Source: Anthopleura xanthogrammica
Taxonomy: Eukaryota; Cnidaria; Anthozoa; Actiniaria; Actiniidae
Length of the DNA stretch: 64,000 nucleotides
Direction of reading: 5' to 3'
Assembly (NCBI GenBank): GCA_964019055.1
Contig: OZ025218.1
Coordinates: forward strand, 3,350,669-3,414,668
Position 1 is the first letter of the stretch, and the number at the start of each line of letters is the position of its first letter. Below, one piece after another: positions 32,900-45,574 of the stretch. Below the pieces are notes generated by a model. The model saw only the letters and a list, made by a program, of their open reading frames with translations. It ran no database searches and was not told the origin of the DNA. A program made the translations under genes and the position numbers.

Positions 32900-33134
32900 A
32901 ATGATCGTATACAAAGAATTAAAACGTAATGATCACGAGCCAGAACGCTTCTACACGAAAGTTCTCGGCTTTTAAACCTTGAATTTTTTACGAAGACTTT
33001 TTTTTTAATCATCACTTTGAATAATAAATGTCAGGCAGGTGTGGATTATCGTTTTTGTACTGAGTTCAAAATATAGCCATTATAAAGTCGTTTTAACCCT
33101 GGAGAGTTATCTAAAAATCGCATACGGCTCTATG

Positions 33135-33260
33135 ATTCTGAGATCGAATTAGAATGTAGAACTGTTGATCTTTTTTACCGAGGGAGGAGGAAAACCGGAG
33201 AGAACAAAACTGGCTAGGCTTCGAACGCGTATGAAGCGAGAGGCTATATCCGTAGATCCA
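33135..33260 (-). mobile_element. degraded SINE copy
   Basis: GAGGGAGGAGGAAAACCGGA and a diverged remainder ending CTTCGAACGCG. Confidence 0.6.
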
Positions 33261-33440
33261 TTTAAACTCGCGTACTATAGGTGAAAATGATGAGCAAATG
33301 ATGGCTTTGTTTAGCTAGGGTTTGATATCGCACGATAAGTAATGAAAATTTTGCTACTGAAAACATTAACAAAAACATATTTTTTACAACCATCACTCCC
33401 CGTCGGGGCTCTTCCGTGAGGTTCACTCCACACACATTAC

Positions 33441-34742
33441 TAAACCGAGTTGCAAGATACAAAGATACAAGGATACAAGGATACAAAGATACAAAGATAC
33501 AGAGATACAGAGATACAGAGATACAAAGATACAAAGATACAAAGATACAGAGGTGTCGAGTTACTTGTCTCCAATCTAATCTCATATAGTACCTAATGAT
33601 TAACTCTTGAAAGTTTACACCACTATACCATTAAATGATTAACTTGCAAACCGCGTGGTTCGTTCTTTCTGTGTCGCTTCTGATCAAGATGTCTTCAAGC
33701 GACGACGATGACATCTTCTTAAATCCAACGTTTTTAGAAAAGATCGGCAACAAAGAATCGAAGTAAGTGAATAGCTTTAATACCTAAGTACTCGTTTAAT
33801 CTCATTTATATCATGATACCTTTTGACATTGATACATATTTGAAATGAGTATGTTTCTATTTATTAATTTCAGTGGTTATGAAGAAGATGAGGTTATCTT
33901 CCTCGGCCAACGACTCGTAGTCAAGTGAGTACTGAATCGGTATTATACTTTCATGGCCTTTTTCTCTTTCCACCCTCATTGGAACCCTCAGTGCCTACAC
34001 TTCATACCAACCTTTGACCTTAACTAGTCTAAAATTCTACTAAAGCTATCTAAATCAGAAGTTCATTCATTGGTGGTGGATGACAATAATTCATATCATT
34101 CAAACTGCTGTTGTTGAAAGGCCCTTACAGCGGCTGGAAGAGGGGTCTTGATCACGGATCACGCTTACTAGTAAATCCAATGAGGGTGGAAAGAGTCGCT
34201 GGTATCAATTTAAAAAGGCCATGAAAGTATAATACCGATTCAGTACTCACTTGACTACGAGTCGTTGGCCGAGGAAGATAACCTCATCTTCTTCATAACC
34301 ACTGAAATTAATAGATAGAAACATACTCATTTCAAATATGTATCAATGTCAAAAGGTATCATGATATAAATGAGATTAAACGAGTACTTAGGTATTAAAG
34401 CTATTCACTTACTTCGATTCTTTGTCGCCGATCTTTTCTAAAAACGTTGGATTTAAGAAGATGTTATCGTCGTCGCTTGAAGACATCTTGATCAGAAGCG
34501 ACACAGAAAGAACGAACCACGCGGTTTGCAAGTTAATCATTTAATGGTATAGTGGTGTAAACTTTCAAGAGTTAATCATTAGGTACTATATGAGATTAGA
34601 TTGGAGACAAGTAACTCGACACCTCTGTATCTTTGTATCTTTGTATCTCTGTATCTTTGTATCTTTGTATCTTTGTATCTCTGTATCTTTGTATCTTTGT
34701 ATCTTTGTATCCTTGTATCTTTGTATCTTGCAACTCGGTTTA
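33441..34742. repeat. long inverted repeat with mirrored exon-like segments
   Basis: Arms of about 525 bp (33441-33963 and 34212-34742) around a 250-bp centre, more than 97% alike by eye. The outer ends are GATACAAA arrays. Each arm holds an open segment pointing to the centre: ATG (33689 on +; 34486 on -), donor GTAAGT, then a second 51-base segment with a TTTCAG acceptor and GTGAGT donor. The frame reads MSSSDDDDIFLNPTFLEKIG, with D changed to N once in the right arm. It may be a foldback transposon with coding ends or an inverted duplication of a gene's 5' exons. Confidence 0.85.
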
Positions 34743-34784
34743 GACCAAACCTTATTTACAACATACAACACTCAACTCACATGT

Positions 34785-34960
34785 TGATTTTTACGGAGGG
34801 AGGAAAACCAGAGAACCTGGAGAAAAACCCTCTTGGCACAGGAGAGAACAACACATCAAACAAACTCAACTCACATATGATCCAGCCCGAGCCGGGACAC
34901 GAAACCGGACCACAGCGGTGTGAGGCGAGCGGTAAACCACTACGCCACCCATGCCACCCA
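34785..34960 (-). mobile_element. tRNA-derived SINE copy
   Basis: GGAGGGAGGAAAACCAGAGA, CTCTTGGCACAGGAGAGAAC and a tRNA-like region with CGGTAAACCACTACGCC on the + strand. Confidence 0.72.
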
Positions 34961-35180
34961 TATTTCGGGTTCTTATCTTTTGTGCAATACTGACGTTCAT
35001 AGCCCCCTCAACTGACCAACTTAACCAAGACGGTGATAGCGTTTAGAGCTCTCTAATGAAGGGAGGGTGTGAAGTCTGAAGTATGGTCTTGAGGTACTTT
35101 ATCGTTCATATTTCAGAACCTCTGAAACCACTCTATCAAATAACCAATATACGACTTACCTTTTGACTTTAACAAAAACT

Positions 35181-36963
35181 GAAAGATATCAGTTAAAAAC
35201 AAGTTATGTTGTGTTTCCAAAGCACAAGAAAATTTTCCCCGCTTCACGGCATGCAGCCAAGCTAACTTACTTCCTAGTGCCAAAGTCCTTAGTTACAATA
35301 AATAAATGTTTTTTTTTAGCAGGTGTTTGTATTCCAAAGAACTAAATTAATTAATCACTTGATTTCGATAACTACACGGCGCCAGGGCCGCTTGGATTAC
35401 TTGACTGAATTATAGTTTTTGAATATGGCTTAACTTTTGAATTGACTGGAACTTAACTTCTTCCACGTCCATACATTTCTGTTCTCACAAGAGTCATTTA
35501 GTGGAAAATTTTTTTTGATTCCCTTGTTAACAGTTGTTTAATACACTCCTTGTACTAATTCTCAAACAGGGGGTCAAAACAAAAGAACTCCTTTCTCTTG
35601 AGGATTGAAATCATTTGTGATGTTAATTTTTTTCATTGTTTTGACCCCCAGGTTGGAAATTAGTGCAAAGGATATATACTTAACCATCTAGTTGAGTGTG
35701 GCGTGCCTCCCCCCCGACCAATACTTTTTGACACCCAACCACATATCTGTTTAACTATGCTCCAAAGAACATTTGTGTCAAGTTTGGTGCTTGAACTCGA
35801 TCTTTTCGCTAACAGACACTTTTGTGTGTTTTGGAATTATATTATAAAAGCTTATTAGTCATACTCAGGACGAAGGACGTCACCATGACAACATAGAAAT
35901 AAGTTAACAAAAACTCTTTTGAGGTTAATACGTCTGTGCATGTGTTTTCACACCCACCATATGCGCACTTTCTGTGTAGAAAAACAACTCTTTCATTGTA
36001 AGGAAATTTCATATACAGTCATGATTGTCTAGAAGGTTCAGTGTCATGTGAAAAAAGACTTTTAAAAAGACCAAAAGAAGTATATATATCGCGTGATGAT
36101 TTGTATATTTTCTGGTATATAAATTCTGGTTTCAAACCCTATAATGAGTAAGAATGAACAGAGAATAATAATCATTAACTCTACTTATACAATGATTGCT
36201 GATATCGAGCATTTAGAGCGAGTGTATCAGGTATCACGTGACATTTTTGTTGGTCTAAATGTTTTTTACTGACATTGACTGTGATATATATTTACTAGAA
36301 TTTGAATCTACGAGAATTCAGACTTGTTTAATTTTTACTAAGTCTGGCAGTTTCTACCCTCGTCAAATGTTCTAGTAAAATTGTAAGGCCTAGCAAAACA
36401 CGCCAACACTTCATATCTGTACTAATTATATTACCTGATCATTTAGTCGTCTTGTCACATTGTATGTGTCTAGGGGACAAACCAGCTATGATTAAGTGTA
36501 TCCTTTGCACTAAATATTTACATCACAAATGATTTCAATCCTCAAGAGAAAGGAGTTCTTTTGTTTTGACCCCGGTTTGAAAATTAGTGCAAGGGGTCTA
36601 TTGAACTACTGTTAACAAGGGAATCAAACAAGATTTTCCACTGAATGACTTTTGTGAGAACAGAAACGTATGAACGTGAAAGAAGTTAAGTTCCAGTCAA
36701 TTCAAAAATTAAGCCTTATTCAAAAACTATAATTCAGTCAAGTAATCCAAGCGGCCCTGGCGCCGTGTAGTTATCGAAATCAAGTGATTAATTAATTTAG
36801 TTCTTTGGAATACAAACACCTGCTAAAGAAACAAAAATTAATTTATTGTAACTAAGGACTTTGGCACTAGGAATTAAGTTAGCTTGGCTGCATGCTGTGA
36901 AGCGGGGAAAATTTTCTTGTGCTTTGGAAACACAGCATACTTTGTTTTTAATTGATACCTTTC
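35181..36963. repeat. second long inverted repeat
   Basis: Arms of about 480-500 bp (35181-35680 and 36497-36963) around an 800-bp centre. Each arm holds a smaller foldback (TAGTGCAAAGGA-type ends with GGGGTCAAAACAA, near 35545-35675 and 36497-36600). The centre has no clear frame. Arms are roughly 90% alike, so older than the first inverted repeat. Confidence 0.82.
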
Positions 36964-37184
36964 AACAATGAAACCTTCATCAAACTTTTTTGAAATAGTC
37001 ATTTATATATAAGTTGTTCTTTGATATATATTCTTGTTCTCTGGCTTCTATTAATTGTGCTTCGTTCCAAAGGTCAAAGAGATCATATAAACAACGGTTG
37101 TTTGGCTATACTGGCCAGTAACTGGAGCTTCGTTCTCGAACTGTTTGAATAATACTGACTACGCGACCACGCGATATCTATTAC

Positions 37185-37235
37185 GTCACTAATATCTTAC
37201 CATCTGATTCTAGGAGATGGTAAGATATTAGTGAC
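37185..37235. repeat. perfect 21-bp-stem hairpin
   Basis: GTCACTAATATCTTACCATC plus T, a 9-base loop, then the exact complement. Shortest and most perfect palindrome in the window. Confidence 0.9.
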
Positions 37236-37372
37236 CTAAAAGTGTCCGTAGTGCCCAGGGGGGGGGGGGGGGGGGACTGGACTAAATGGATAATCTTTAT
37301 CAAAATTGATATGAAACAAATTTTAAAAAATTCCTTCAAGTTTTAATTAACGCTAGCATGGAAGTCCGTATA

Positions 37373-37490
37373 CCTACAGAATACCCCGCCAATCATATTC
37401 ACATATTAATAACTATGATTTCTATTGTCGTATGCCTCGTTCTTCAAAGAGTTCCGACTACTGAATACGATTGGCGGGGTATTTTGTAGT
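37373..37490. mobile_element. foldback MITE, AATACCCCGCCAATC type
   Basis: Arms CTACAGAATACCCCGCCAAT and GATTGGCGGGGTATTTTGTA with a 70-base centre. Confidence 0.75.
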
Positions 37491-37939
37491 TGCTTCTGGA
37501 AGTCCATAGAAGTGCTGTTTAAAAAAAGTCAGAATGGCGTTTACAGTCGTTTAAAACATATAAAAAAGAATACCTCTGTAAAACTGAATAAGACTAAAAT
37601 GACTAAAACTTCCCATGATTAATGTACTTGTTAAAACAGATACATGAGGAAAGCCTTAAGTAGTTACAATTGAAAGAAAATTGTACCCAGACAGCTATTT
37701 GAAATAAAAAGATAAAATACTGACCTCTTTCTCATTAGCATTGTTGAAGAAATGGTTGTTAGAATTTTAACCTAAGGTCATATATAGTCATATATTTCTA
37801 CAGATATATACATTATTTTATTATTTATGACGTCATGAGTCGCTAGTTTACATATTTGGAGAACTTTCGATATCTCTGCAACCAAGAGAGCATAAATAAG
37901 ACAGGGAAACTTCTTAATACCACGCGCGCCATGTGAATT

Positions 37940-38400
37940 CTCAGCAATGTCTTGTGGCCCAACATAAATCAACAACTTGAAGTAGTAGCTAAATCCTGCA
38001 CCGGCTGCCAGAAGAACCAGAAAATGCCAAGCAAAGTACCTTTACATCCATGGGAATGGGCCACATTGCCATGGCAACGCTTACACATTGACTATGCAGG
38101 TCCTTTCCAAGATTCCATGTTCTTGGTAGTTGTGGACGCACACAGTAAGTGCCCTGAAGTCATTCCATGAAGTCAACTACATCTTCGAAGACCAACGACG
38201 TTCTTAGAAACTTGTTTGCAAGATTCGAAATCCCTGAGCAGATGGTTAGCGATAAACGGCCATCAGTTCGTGTCGGAAGAGCTCCAGGCTTTCACAAAGT
38301 CCAATGGCATACGACACATCACATCGGCCCCATACAACCAGACGACGAATTGTCTGGCTGAAAGGTCAGTACAGACATTCAAAAAAAAAAAAAAACAAAA
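37940..38400 (+). pseudogene. Ty3/Gypsy retrotransposon integrase fragment, decayed
   Basis: Frame 37946-38169 reads a CTGCQKNQ zinc-binding motif, LHPWEWATLPWQRLHIDYAG with the first catalytic aspartate, and LVVVDAHSKCPEV. A stop follows; continuation is in two other frames (MKSTTSSK; VSEELQAFTKSNGIRH; LAERSVQTF with the catalytic glutamate), and the second-aspartate motif is broken. It ends in an A-rich run and a SINE. The element is inactive. Confidence 0.88.
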
Positions 38401-38472
38401 AAAAAAAAAAAAAACGACTTTATTGGACAGGGTACACCGTTACCAGGCTGATAATTTTCAGGTGGCCCTGAA

Positions 38473-38668
38473 TTCCAATTGGAATTTAGAAGTTGATTTT
38501 TGAGGAGGGAGGAAAAACCGGAGAACCCGGAAAACCCCTCGAAGCACAGGAGAGAACCAACAAACAACTCTACTCACATACGACACCGAGCCCAGCGGGG
38601 CTCGAACTCGGGTCGCCTTGGTGAGAGGGAAGCGCTCTCACCGCTACAGTACTCCTCATTCAACCACA
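38473..38668 (-). mobile_element. tRNA-derived SINE, best-preserved copy
   Basis: Read on the minus strand: tRNA-like head with GTAGCGGTGAGAGCGC (A-box-like) and GAGTTCGAGCC (B-box-like), then a body ending AACTTCTAAATTCC. Eight more copies in the window share the body. Pol III promotion is inferred from the box-like motifs. Confidence 0.85.
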
Positions 38669-38778
38669 GGAGAGAGTCCAACACAACTGATGTTAGGTAC
38701 TTTATTACATGAAATTTTCGCGACACATTAATTTCGGGATTTTGAGAAAAAATCATATTCTTGATCAATTTAATTTCG

Positions 38779-38948
38779 CAATAGACCTTTTCAGCTTAGT
38801 TGTTTGTTGTGCCCATTTCAGACCACGTGATGCCACTCTTGGGAGCTGATTCTTTCATGTGTTAATATTTTAACAAAAGAACATTTCTCAAGGGAATGTC
38901 ATGTGGTCTGAAATGGGCAATTTGCATACGAAGCTAAAAAGGTCTATT
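38779..38948. mobile_element. foldback MITE, GCCCATTTCAGACCA family
   Basis: Full copy: outer ends AATAGACCTTTTCAGCTTAG and AGCTAAAAAGGTCTATTT, inner arms GCCCATTTCAGACCACGTGA and complement. Confidence 0.8.
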
Positions 38949-39348
38949 TCATTGAATAATTATTTATAATTTGTTTCCAAATACGCACAAATCCCTTTTA
39001 GAAACCCCACTAGTTCCTTGGTTTTGACTTAAACATATCGAATACTTCTTCCAATCATTTATTGCTGACCAGGATCAATAGGTGCTAGTACTTGGTTCAG
39101 TTATCAGTAACAACCTCTTTTATCCATGCTTTTGAATGGTCATTAAATTATTTTCTTTTCCAAAAATGGAGGGAAATAAAGGAAAATAAAGTGATCTGGA
39201 TCCGCCCCTCCAAATTAGTCCATGTGACAGCTATTTCAAAAAAGAGATGATAACTAGCGGTAAGCTAGTGTGGGCTGCGTCGGTGTTTCTAATGAAACAA
39301 TATGGATAAAAAGTTAAATTTTACACCATAAAAAATAAGAGAGATCAC

Positions 39349-39386
39349 TTACTGACGTTTCGGACGCTAGTCCTTCGTCGGAGTAA
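39349..39386 (-). ncRNA. degenerate Penelope-type hammerhead motif
   Basis: On the minus strand: stem I TTACT with AGTAA, core CCGACGA (consensus CUGANGA, so U4 is C), stem II GGAC-TAGC-GTCC, GAAAC and GTC before the predicted cut. This layout with a very short stem III matches hammerheads reported in Penelope-like elements. The U4 change probably reduces or abolishes activity. Confidence 0.65.
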
Positions 39387-39827
39387 AAGAGAGAATATTT
39401 CAAAAAAGGTGAGTGAAGGTTTTTTTTTGCTTGTTGCGGCATGTTGAATGTTGCATGTTGCATATCAAGCCCGAAATGCACTTTGGGTGATGTGAATTCA
39501 ATCACCGAAAGGTCAAAACAATATGGGATTAGTTACATTTTCTTTTGTGCTCACATTACGAATATGACACATTTCAACCTTGGCAAGCAGCATGCAACTT
39601 TCATCATGCAACAAAACCTTCACCTTTTTGAAATAGCTGTATTCCGGCTATATAGCTTTAATATCAAGAAAAAAGGTTCAGTTGAAGTCAAAAGGTATTC
39701 TTTTTTGGTGTCTTTAATCGTAGTATTTTGATTGTGATCATGATAAAGAATTAATTTTAGCCACTCACTCTAGCTCTACTACTTCACTAAACGAGAAAGG
39801 GGAAATATCCCGCCTACCCCTCAGAAA

Positions 39828-40088
39828 TACTTAAACAGAGTTGGCAAGTTCTGTAGACGAGCAAGCCGATATGGATACAACACGTATTCGGATTTTAGAA
39901 TATCGACTCTGATTGAAGAACAAGATCAAAAGTTGTTCCAAAAGATCACCACCACAGATAAGCATCCACTGAAAGATATGTTGCCACCGAAGCGAAGAAG
40001 AGTATTAAGAAAGAGATCTAGAGGACACGACTATCAGCTCCAAAGGACGAACACAGAACGTTTAAAAAAAACATTTTTCATTTATTGA
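39828..40088 (+). pseudogene. LINE (CR1/L2-like) reverse transcriptase C-terminal fragment
   Basis: 87 open codons without a start: RVGKFCRRASRYGYNT, EEQDQKLFQKI, KHPLKDMLPPKRRRVL and a TGA. The Q-KLF ... HPL--LLPP signature is common at the end of non-LTR ORF2. It is followed by an A-rich stretch and a TA microsatellite. 5' truncated, as usual for LINE copies. Confidence 0.75.
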
Positions 40089-40115
40089 TAGATGTCTATT
40101 TAAACTTGTATAATA

Positions 40116-40142
40116 TGTATTATATATATATATATATATATG
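40116..40142 (+). repeat. TA microsatellite
   Basis: Short TA run after the LINE fragment, perhaps its 3' tail. Confidence 0.85.
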
Positions 40143-43100
40143 ATGAATTTTTACACTAGTATATTACATTGAACATTGATTCTAATTTATACTTGTAAAA
40201 ACTCACGTCTGTTGAGTTTGTCAATTCTTATAAAAACTATTATTATTACCCACTTTCATGGACTAAAGGTTACGGTACGGCGATATCGACTTACAGCAAT
40301 GATAAACAGTACAATACACTACGAAACTATTATAAAGTGTCCGTAGTGCTCAGTAGGGATAAGTCTTTTAGTCAAAAGAGCTAGTCCTGGGAGTAACCGG
40401 ACTGAGAAGTGCCGCCTAACCTTCCCAAACGGGACTGAGGTAAAATCATGACCCACTGCTTTTGCGTGATGTATCAAGTTAAACACTGATGTAAATAGGG
40501 TTAAAGCCACAGAGCACAAACTTTTGTATGCTCCGGGAGCCTTTCAGTTTGGTACTGTTAATACTTAAGCTCATGTCAACGGTAATTTACTATACAAATT
40601 GCTTGTGTTGGGCGGGAAAAGGAAACTAGGTCTACCATATGTAAACACTTGAACTCAGCACAATGTAGTGATTTTAGTCGGCAACAACTCCTTTTAAGGA
40701 GATAAGCAACTGTTAAACTATTGATACCCAAATGTACAAGACGGGTTCAGATTCTGTTTCTTACCTATTTGACCTGAAGCAGACTGATTTAACTAGTGCT
40801 CATGGGCTTAATGGAAGAATTTGATCTGAGTAGACCAAGCAGAACTGCATATATCCATGTTAAATAAAAAAATATTTTTTTACTGGACTACTCTACCAGC
40901 TTGCAGTGGAAGAAGCTGGATAGAGAATTTACATCAAGAGAATACTTCTGAGTGAATTGTAAGCCAATAGATCAATATATATACCATTTGACACTGAATT
41001 TACTGAGCTGGTGAACATCTTTCTTGATTAGCAAATATTAGTGTTTGCTGGATGCTCTTTATTCTTCACACATAACTAGGTAAATAACTGTGCAAGGCCG
41101 AGTACAAAAATCGACTGATCTATAATCGGTAAAAGGAGACACTGCTGCAGAACACTGTTATCAAGATATTTTCCTCAGTGAATTTTCCTGTATTTTTCCT
41201 GGAAAAAAAATACTGCATACAATTACTGAGTAATATTTCAGCTTGGCATGATTATTGACAGCCCATCTAAATTGGTTTAACGCTTGTAATCACTTCTGTT
41301 GTTGAACAATAATTAAACTAATGTATCCTGCTTGTGGCATTAATCGTGCTTGATCACAGAATACAGATGGCACTTTTCGGGGGAAGAATAAGCATGGGAA
41401 GCCTTCGACATTAACTTCATATTATTCGTGATTTGTGCTGTTGATCATCTTATTTGTAAATTTGCAGTTAGACTGCAATACATGCAATACACTGTACTTG
41501 TCCGACTCAGTTCTTGACCTAATCGATACTGATCTCAATTGCAACTCCAACATTTTGAATCATTACCGTCTTCTTGGTAAAACATGGTGAATAATTCCTA
41601 TAAGAAACTAAGAGGCTAGTAAAATTTCACTTTTGCTGTTTCAGTATGAAATCATTTTAAAATCTTTTCTTTTCTGGGACATTTAATTTGTTCACGTCCT
41701 CAGAACAGACGGAGCTGTTACCGGTTTGATTGTTGATGAATCCCAATCAGTCAATGTCGATGAATCAGTTATATATTTGACAAAACATAGGTCTTTTCTA
41801 TTCTCTCTCTCTTTTACTTTCTGCTTTAAGTAATAATTAAAGTAGCTATCAAAAAGGCAGTTCTAAAATCCCATTTTTCCGACATCCAAATGAGAAAGAG
41901 AGCGTTGATCAGCGTTCACGAATGATAAAACCTTTCACAAAGAACACCTTACTTCGACCAGTAACTTGCGCTTTCTCATCAGTGAAGCACCCGGCAGACA
42001 TTTTCTGAGAAGTTTTTTTGAGAAATAGAGTCCCAGGTAAACTTAATCAAATGGATTTTTTTCTCTCGGGTAAATCAAGCCTTGGTGTGGCCCCCTTCAC
42101 GTGCATACCATAGGTGTGTTTATGGAAATTTATGCTAATGTATGCAAATTGACACGCGGTCCTTGTGATCTGCGCATGTTGATCTATGGAAAAGATCATC
42201 ATCTCGTTGAGGAAGGACTTTTTCCAAGCATATGGAACGCCTTCTTTTGCCTTTAAACCTTCAGACTTCCAAAGGAAACGCCTGAACTGAAAGCCAAGGG
42301 CAAGAGGATACTCCAGGTTAGTCTGAGATGTTCGTTTGGTTTTCGTGTAGAGATATTTTTGAGAGAATTTGAAAAAGCATTTTGAGTCGTGTTTGTTGTT
42401 CTCGAGTGTTGAATTTGCGCATCTTTGTGAAAGAAAAATCATAGATTACGAATTGAAAAGCGCTTGTAGCTTTGCCATGGTATAGATTCTGTGTTTTGTT
42501 TGATATGGGAAGAAGATTTAAGTGTTTTGGAGGGAGTAATGCGATTTGTTTTTTCGAATTCTTTCACTTGCCCATCGTACACACACGCGCGCGCCGTTTG
42601 ACATATGATGCACAGTTCTTCTTGTCTAAAGAAAAACCTTCTTATTCGCTTAAAAATAGCCTATTGCCTTATTCTTTATGGCTACCATGTCTATAGCCTC
42701 AAGATTAAACCGTTTTTTGGTATTAGTATTTAGTATTTGCTATTTAAAAGTCTTTTCCGTGAACAAATGTAAGCAGCATTTGGAGCCAGTTTTTGTTTCG
42801 TGTGGTACCTCATGACTCTGAGCGTTCGAAAGCTTGCTTTCTTTTCTTCGTTTGCCCTGCCCTTGGTGGAAAAAATTCCTTAAATGTCACTATTATAGCT
42901 TAAACATATTTTATTTTACAATATTTCGTAGAAATTATCCAGTAAAATTGTATTTATTATTGAGATTTTGAGATTTACGCGACTGTATTTGCGCGTACAT
43001 CTTTGACACGCATTGTCCATATTGTCCATATTGTTGGTTGCAAGGAAGCCGTGGATGTTTTTGTTCTTGGTAAAGCCATATTTTCCTTTTAAAAATCCTA

Positions 43101-44660
43101 GCTTCCACCGAAATCCAAGTAGTCTTCCATCTATTTCCGAAAGGAAACTCGTAAAAATAATTCCTCAAATTTCCTTGAGCTTTAAGATACTCTTGACAAA
43201 AATAAAAAGGGTACATTAAGAAAGGTCCATCTCATTCATCAACAACTTCACTTAGCTGTGCTAATGACCCTGATTATGCAGATGTGCCCAACTGAGACAG
43301 ACCATCCATTTGAATGCCCATATTGTTTCCAATACCAGTACGAATATGCCTGAAATTCATTTGTGCTTATTTATTTATCATTTTCTTACCATTTTTTCCA
43401 TAGTACCAAGCAAGGCAGTTAAGTAACTTGCAAAAAAATGGTGCATCTTTTTTGTTTTAATTTTTTTACATGTTAAAAGCAGGCAAACTTGAGATGCCAT
43501 TTTACATACATACAGACAAATTTTTTAGCAAGTGTTATCTTGTATTGTACTGGTTTAACAATGTTATATCTCATTTTGATATTTTATGCAACATTTGTCT
43601 AAACCAAAGAACTTAACAATTCAAGGCAATAAAATTTGCTTTTCAAAATAGCAAATTATGTGTTTGGAAAAATGTTATTTTCAATTTCTTAGATATAAAC
43701 AAAAACCAATGACCTTAGAGAATATTATTGTGAAACCTATATGCCTTAATAATATATGCTGTGTACATATGGTACAAAATGATTGTCTCCATCTAAGAGG
43801 TTTGAACTTTAACTTTAGATCACATACAGACAAGAATTCCATGCATTTTTTCTTCACATATTATCTGCTTCTAAGGTACCATGATTTTAGCCTAGTTTAC
43901 AAGCCATGAACTTAAGATGCTCAACTGTTTTTAAAATTAGAGAACTGTACCATGTTTGTATATATGTAGGTTGTATATTTTCATGGTATTTGTTATGTGA
44001 TATGTTGGAAACAGCTCAGGAAATAAGGGTTTCCCTGTCTGGGAATCAAATTTAAGTTTCTGCATCAATTTGCATAATTTATTATGGACCACAGTATTCA
44101 GCTGTCGGTTGTTTCACATGACTTTAACGTAACATAAGTCCATTCAAAATAATATATAATCTGTGAAAATTAACTGGGAAATCTTGGAATTTTTACTTCT
44201 AGCATATTGAAGAAATTGCATATCCAAGTATTTCTGACTTCCTTCTTTAATGTTTGGGACACACATTCATTTTTTTTTCAACACCATTTGGTAATGAAAT
44301 ATTAGCTTGTAGGGTTGTCTGTTACCACAATTACATATATATATTACGTACCTGTCACACTTGGTAATAGTATTGAATTACATGACAATAAATGATTTTT
44401 ATATTTATCATATCCCTACATATTACTTGTACCTTCAAAAATGTTGGCAAATATTTAAAATTCATTTTGATCATTTGAATTATGGGTTTTTTTTTTAACA
44501 TTATAATGGTGTAATTTGTGGTGAATTTCTTCTTTAAATAACAGTAGTTTGTATCTCAGTGTAGAAAAGCTCATTAAAAAGTTACCTTTTATTAATACAA
44601 TCACAAGAACAGTACATGTCCCACCCTTGAAATTGGGAGCATAGATTTTTAAATAGTAGT

Positions 44661-44800
44661 ATAGAGGCCTTGCACCATGCATATGACAGGAGGCAGGAAC
44701 AAATGAATCTGGTCTAATCTGGTTCAGATGAGAAAGAATTCAGTTTCACATGGGAAAAGGATTATTGTTGTGCCTCCTGTCATGGTGCAAATCCTCTATT
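44661..44800. mobile_element. foldback MITE, ATAGAGG...CCTCCTGTCA family
   Basis: Arms ATAGAGGCCTTGCACCATGC and GACAGGAGGCA with complement TGCCTCCTGTCATGGTGCAA and CCTCTATT. Relative of the outer element at 813-1133. Confidence 0.78.
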
Positions 44801-45574
44801 GCTTTATAAGACTAAAAGTGGGGAGCTTGAGGGGGCAAGACTTGAAAATTTAGAGGATATTAGCAAAAAGCAGGAGGCTAAAATCCCCCTTTAATTCAAG
44901 GGGCTTTCATTTATTAGTATATGGGGGAGTGGCAAAATTTGGGGCTGTCACATTATTTTCAGAAGCTTTATGGGGGTGGGAGGAGGTTGTTACTAATTTT
45001 ATGCAGTTTAATTGATAGGGCAGGGTTAGTAATAAACTGGACAAAGTATAGGGGGGTTATGATATTTTTTGCCAACCAGGAGGTCGGGGTTGGGTAATAT
45101 TTGGAAAAGACAACAAGTGATTTTGTGGCCCCCTTCCCCTCATACATGTACACGTCTAATAAATGAAAGCTGCCTTATAATTAGCTTCCTTGAGCTCCCT
45201 ATTTGTGGTCCCTTACCTTAGCACATGCAATCATAACACAACATACAGCCACCCATCCAATGCTTCTCTTGCCTTGGTTAATGGTCAAATTTCCTACTTG
45301 TATTTATGGATGAGCATCGATCAGTAAGTTCCAAACCACAAGCACCTAGCTAACACACAGTTTTCATAGCACGCAAGAGGAAATCATTTTATTTTCTCTA
45401 AAACAGCCATTTATAATTCCCAACTTTTTTGATTGTGTGAAAACAGTGCATAATTCTGCATAAAATATGAAGATTAAAAACTTATTTTTCAGTGTTTATT
45501 TGCTTGTTGTTGTTGTTTTACAGTAACTATATAAAATTAAATTAAATAAATATGATTTATTAGTAGTGGCATTT

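Noticed and set aside
41910..42002. Minus-strand start MSAGCFTDEKAQVTGR followed by a GTAAGG donor
   Set aside because: It could be a first exon, but I found no convincing downstream exon in phase.
42047..42442. 131-codon minus-strand frame
   Set aside because: No domain recognised, no splice support, composition like the AT-rich surroundings.
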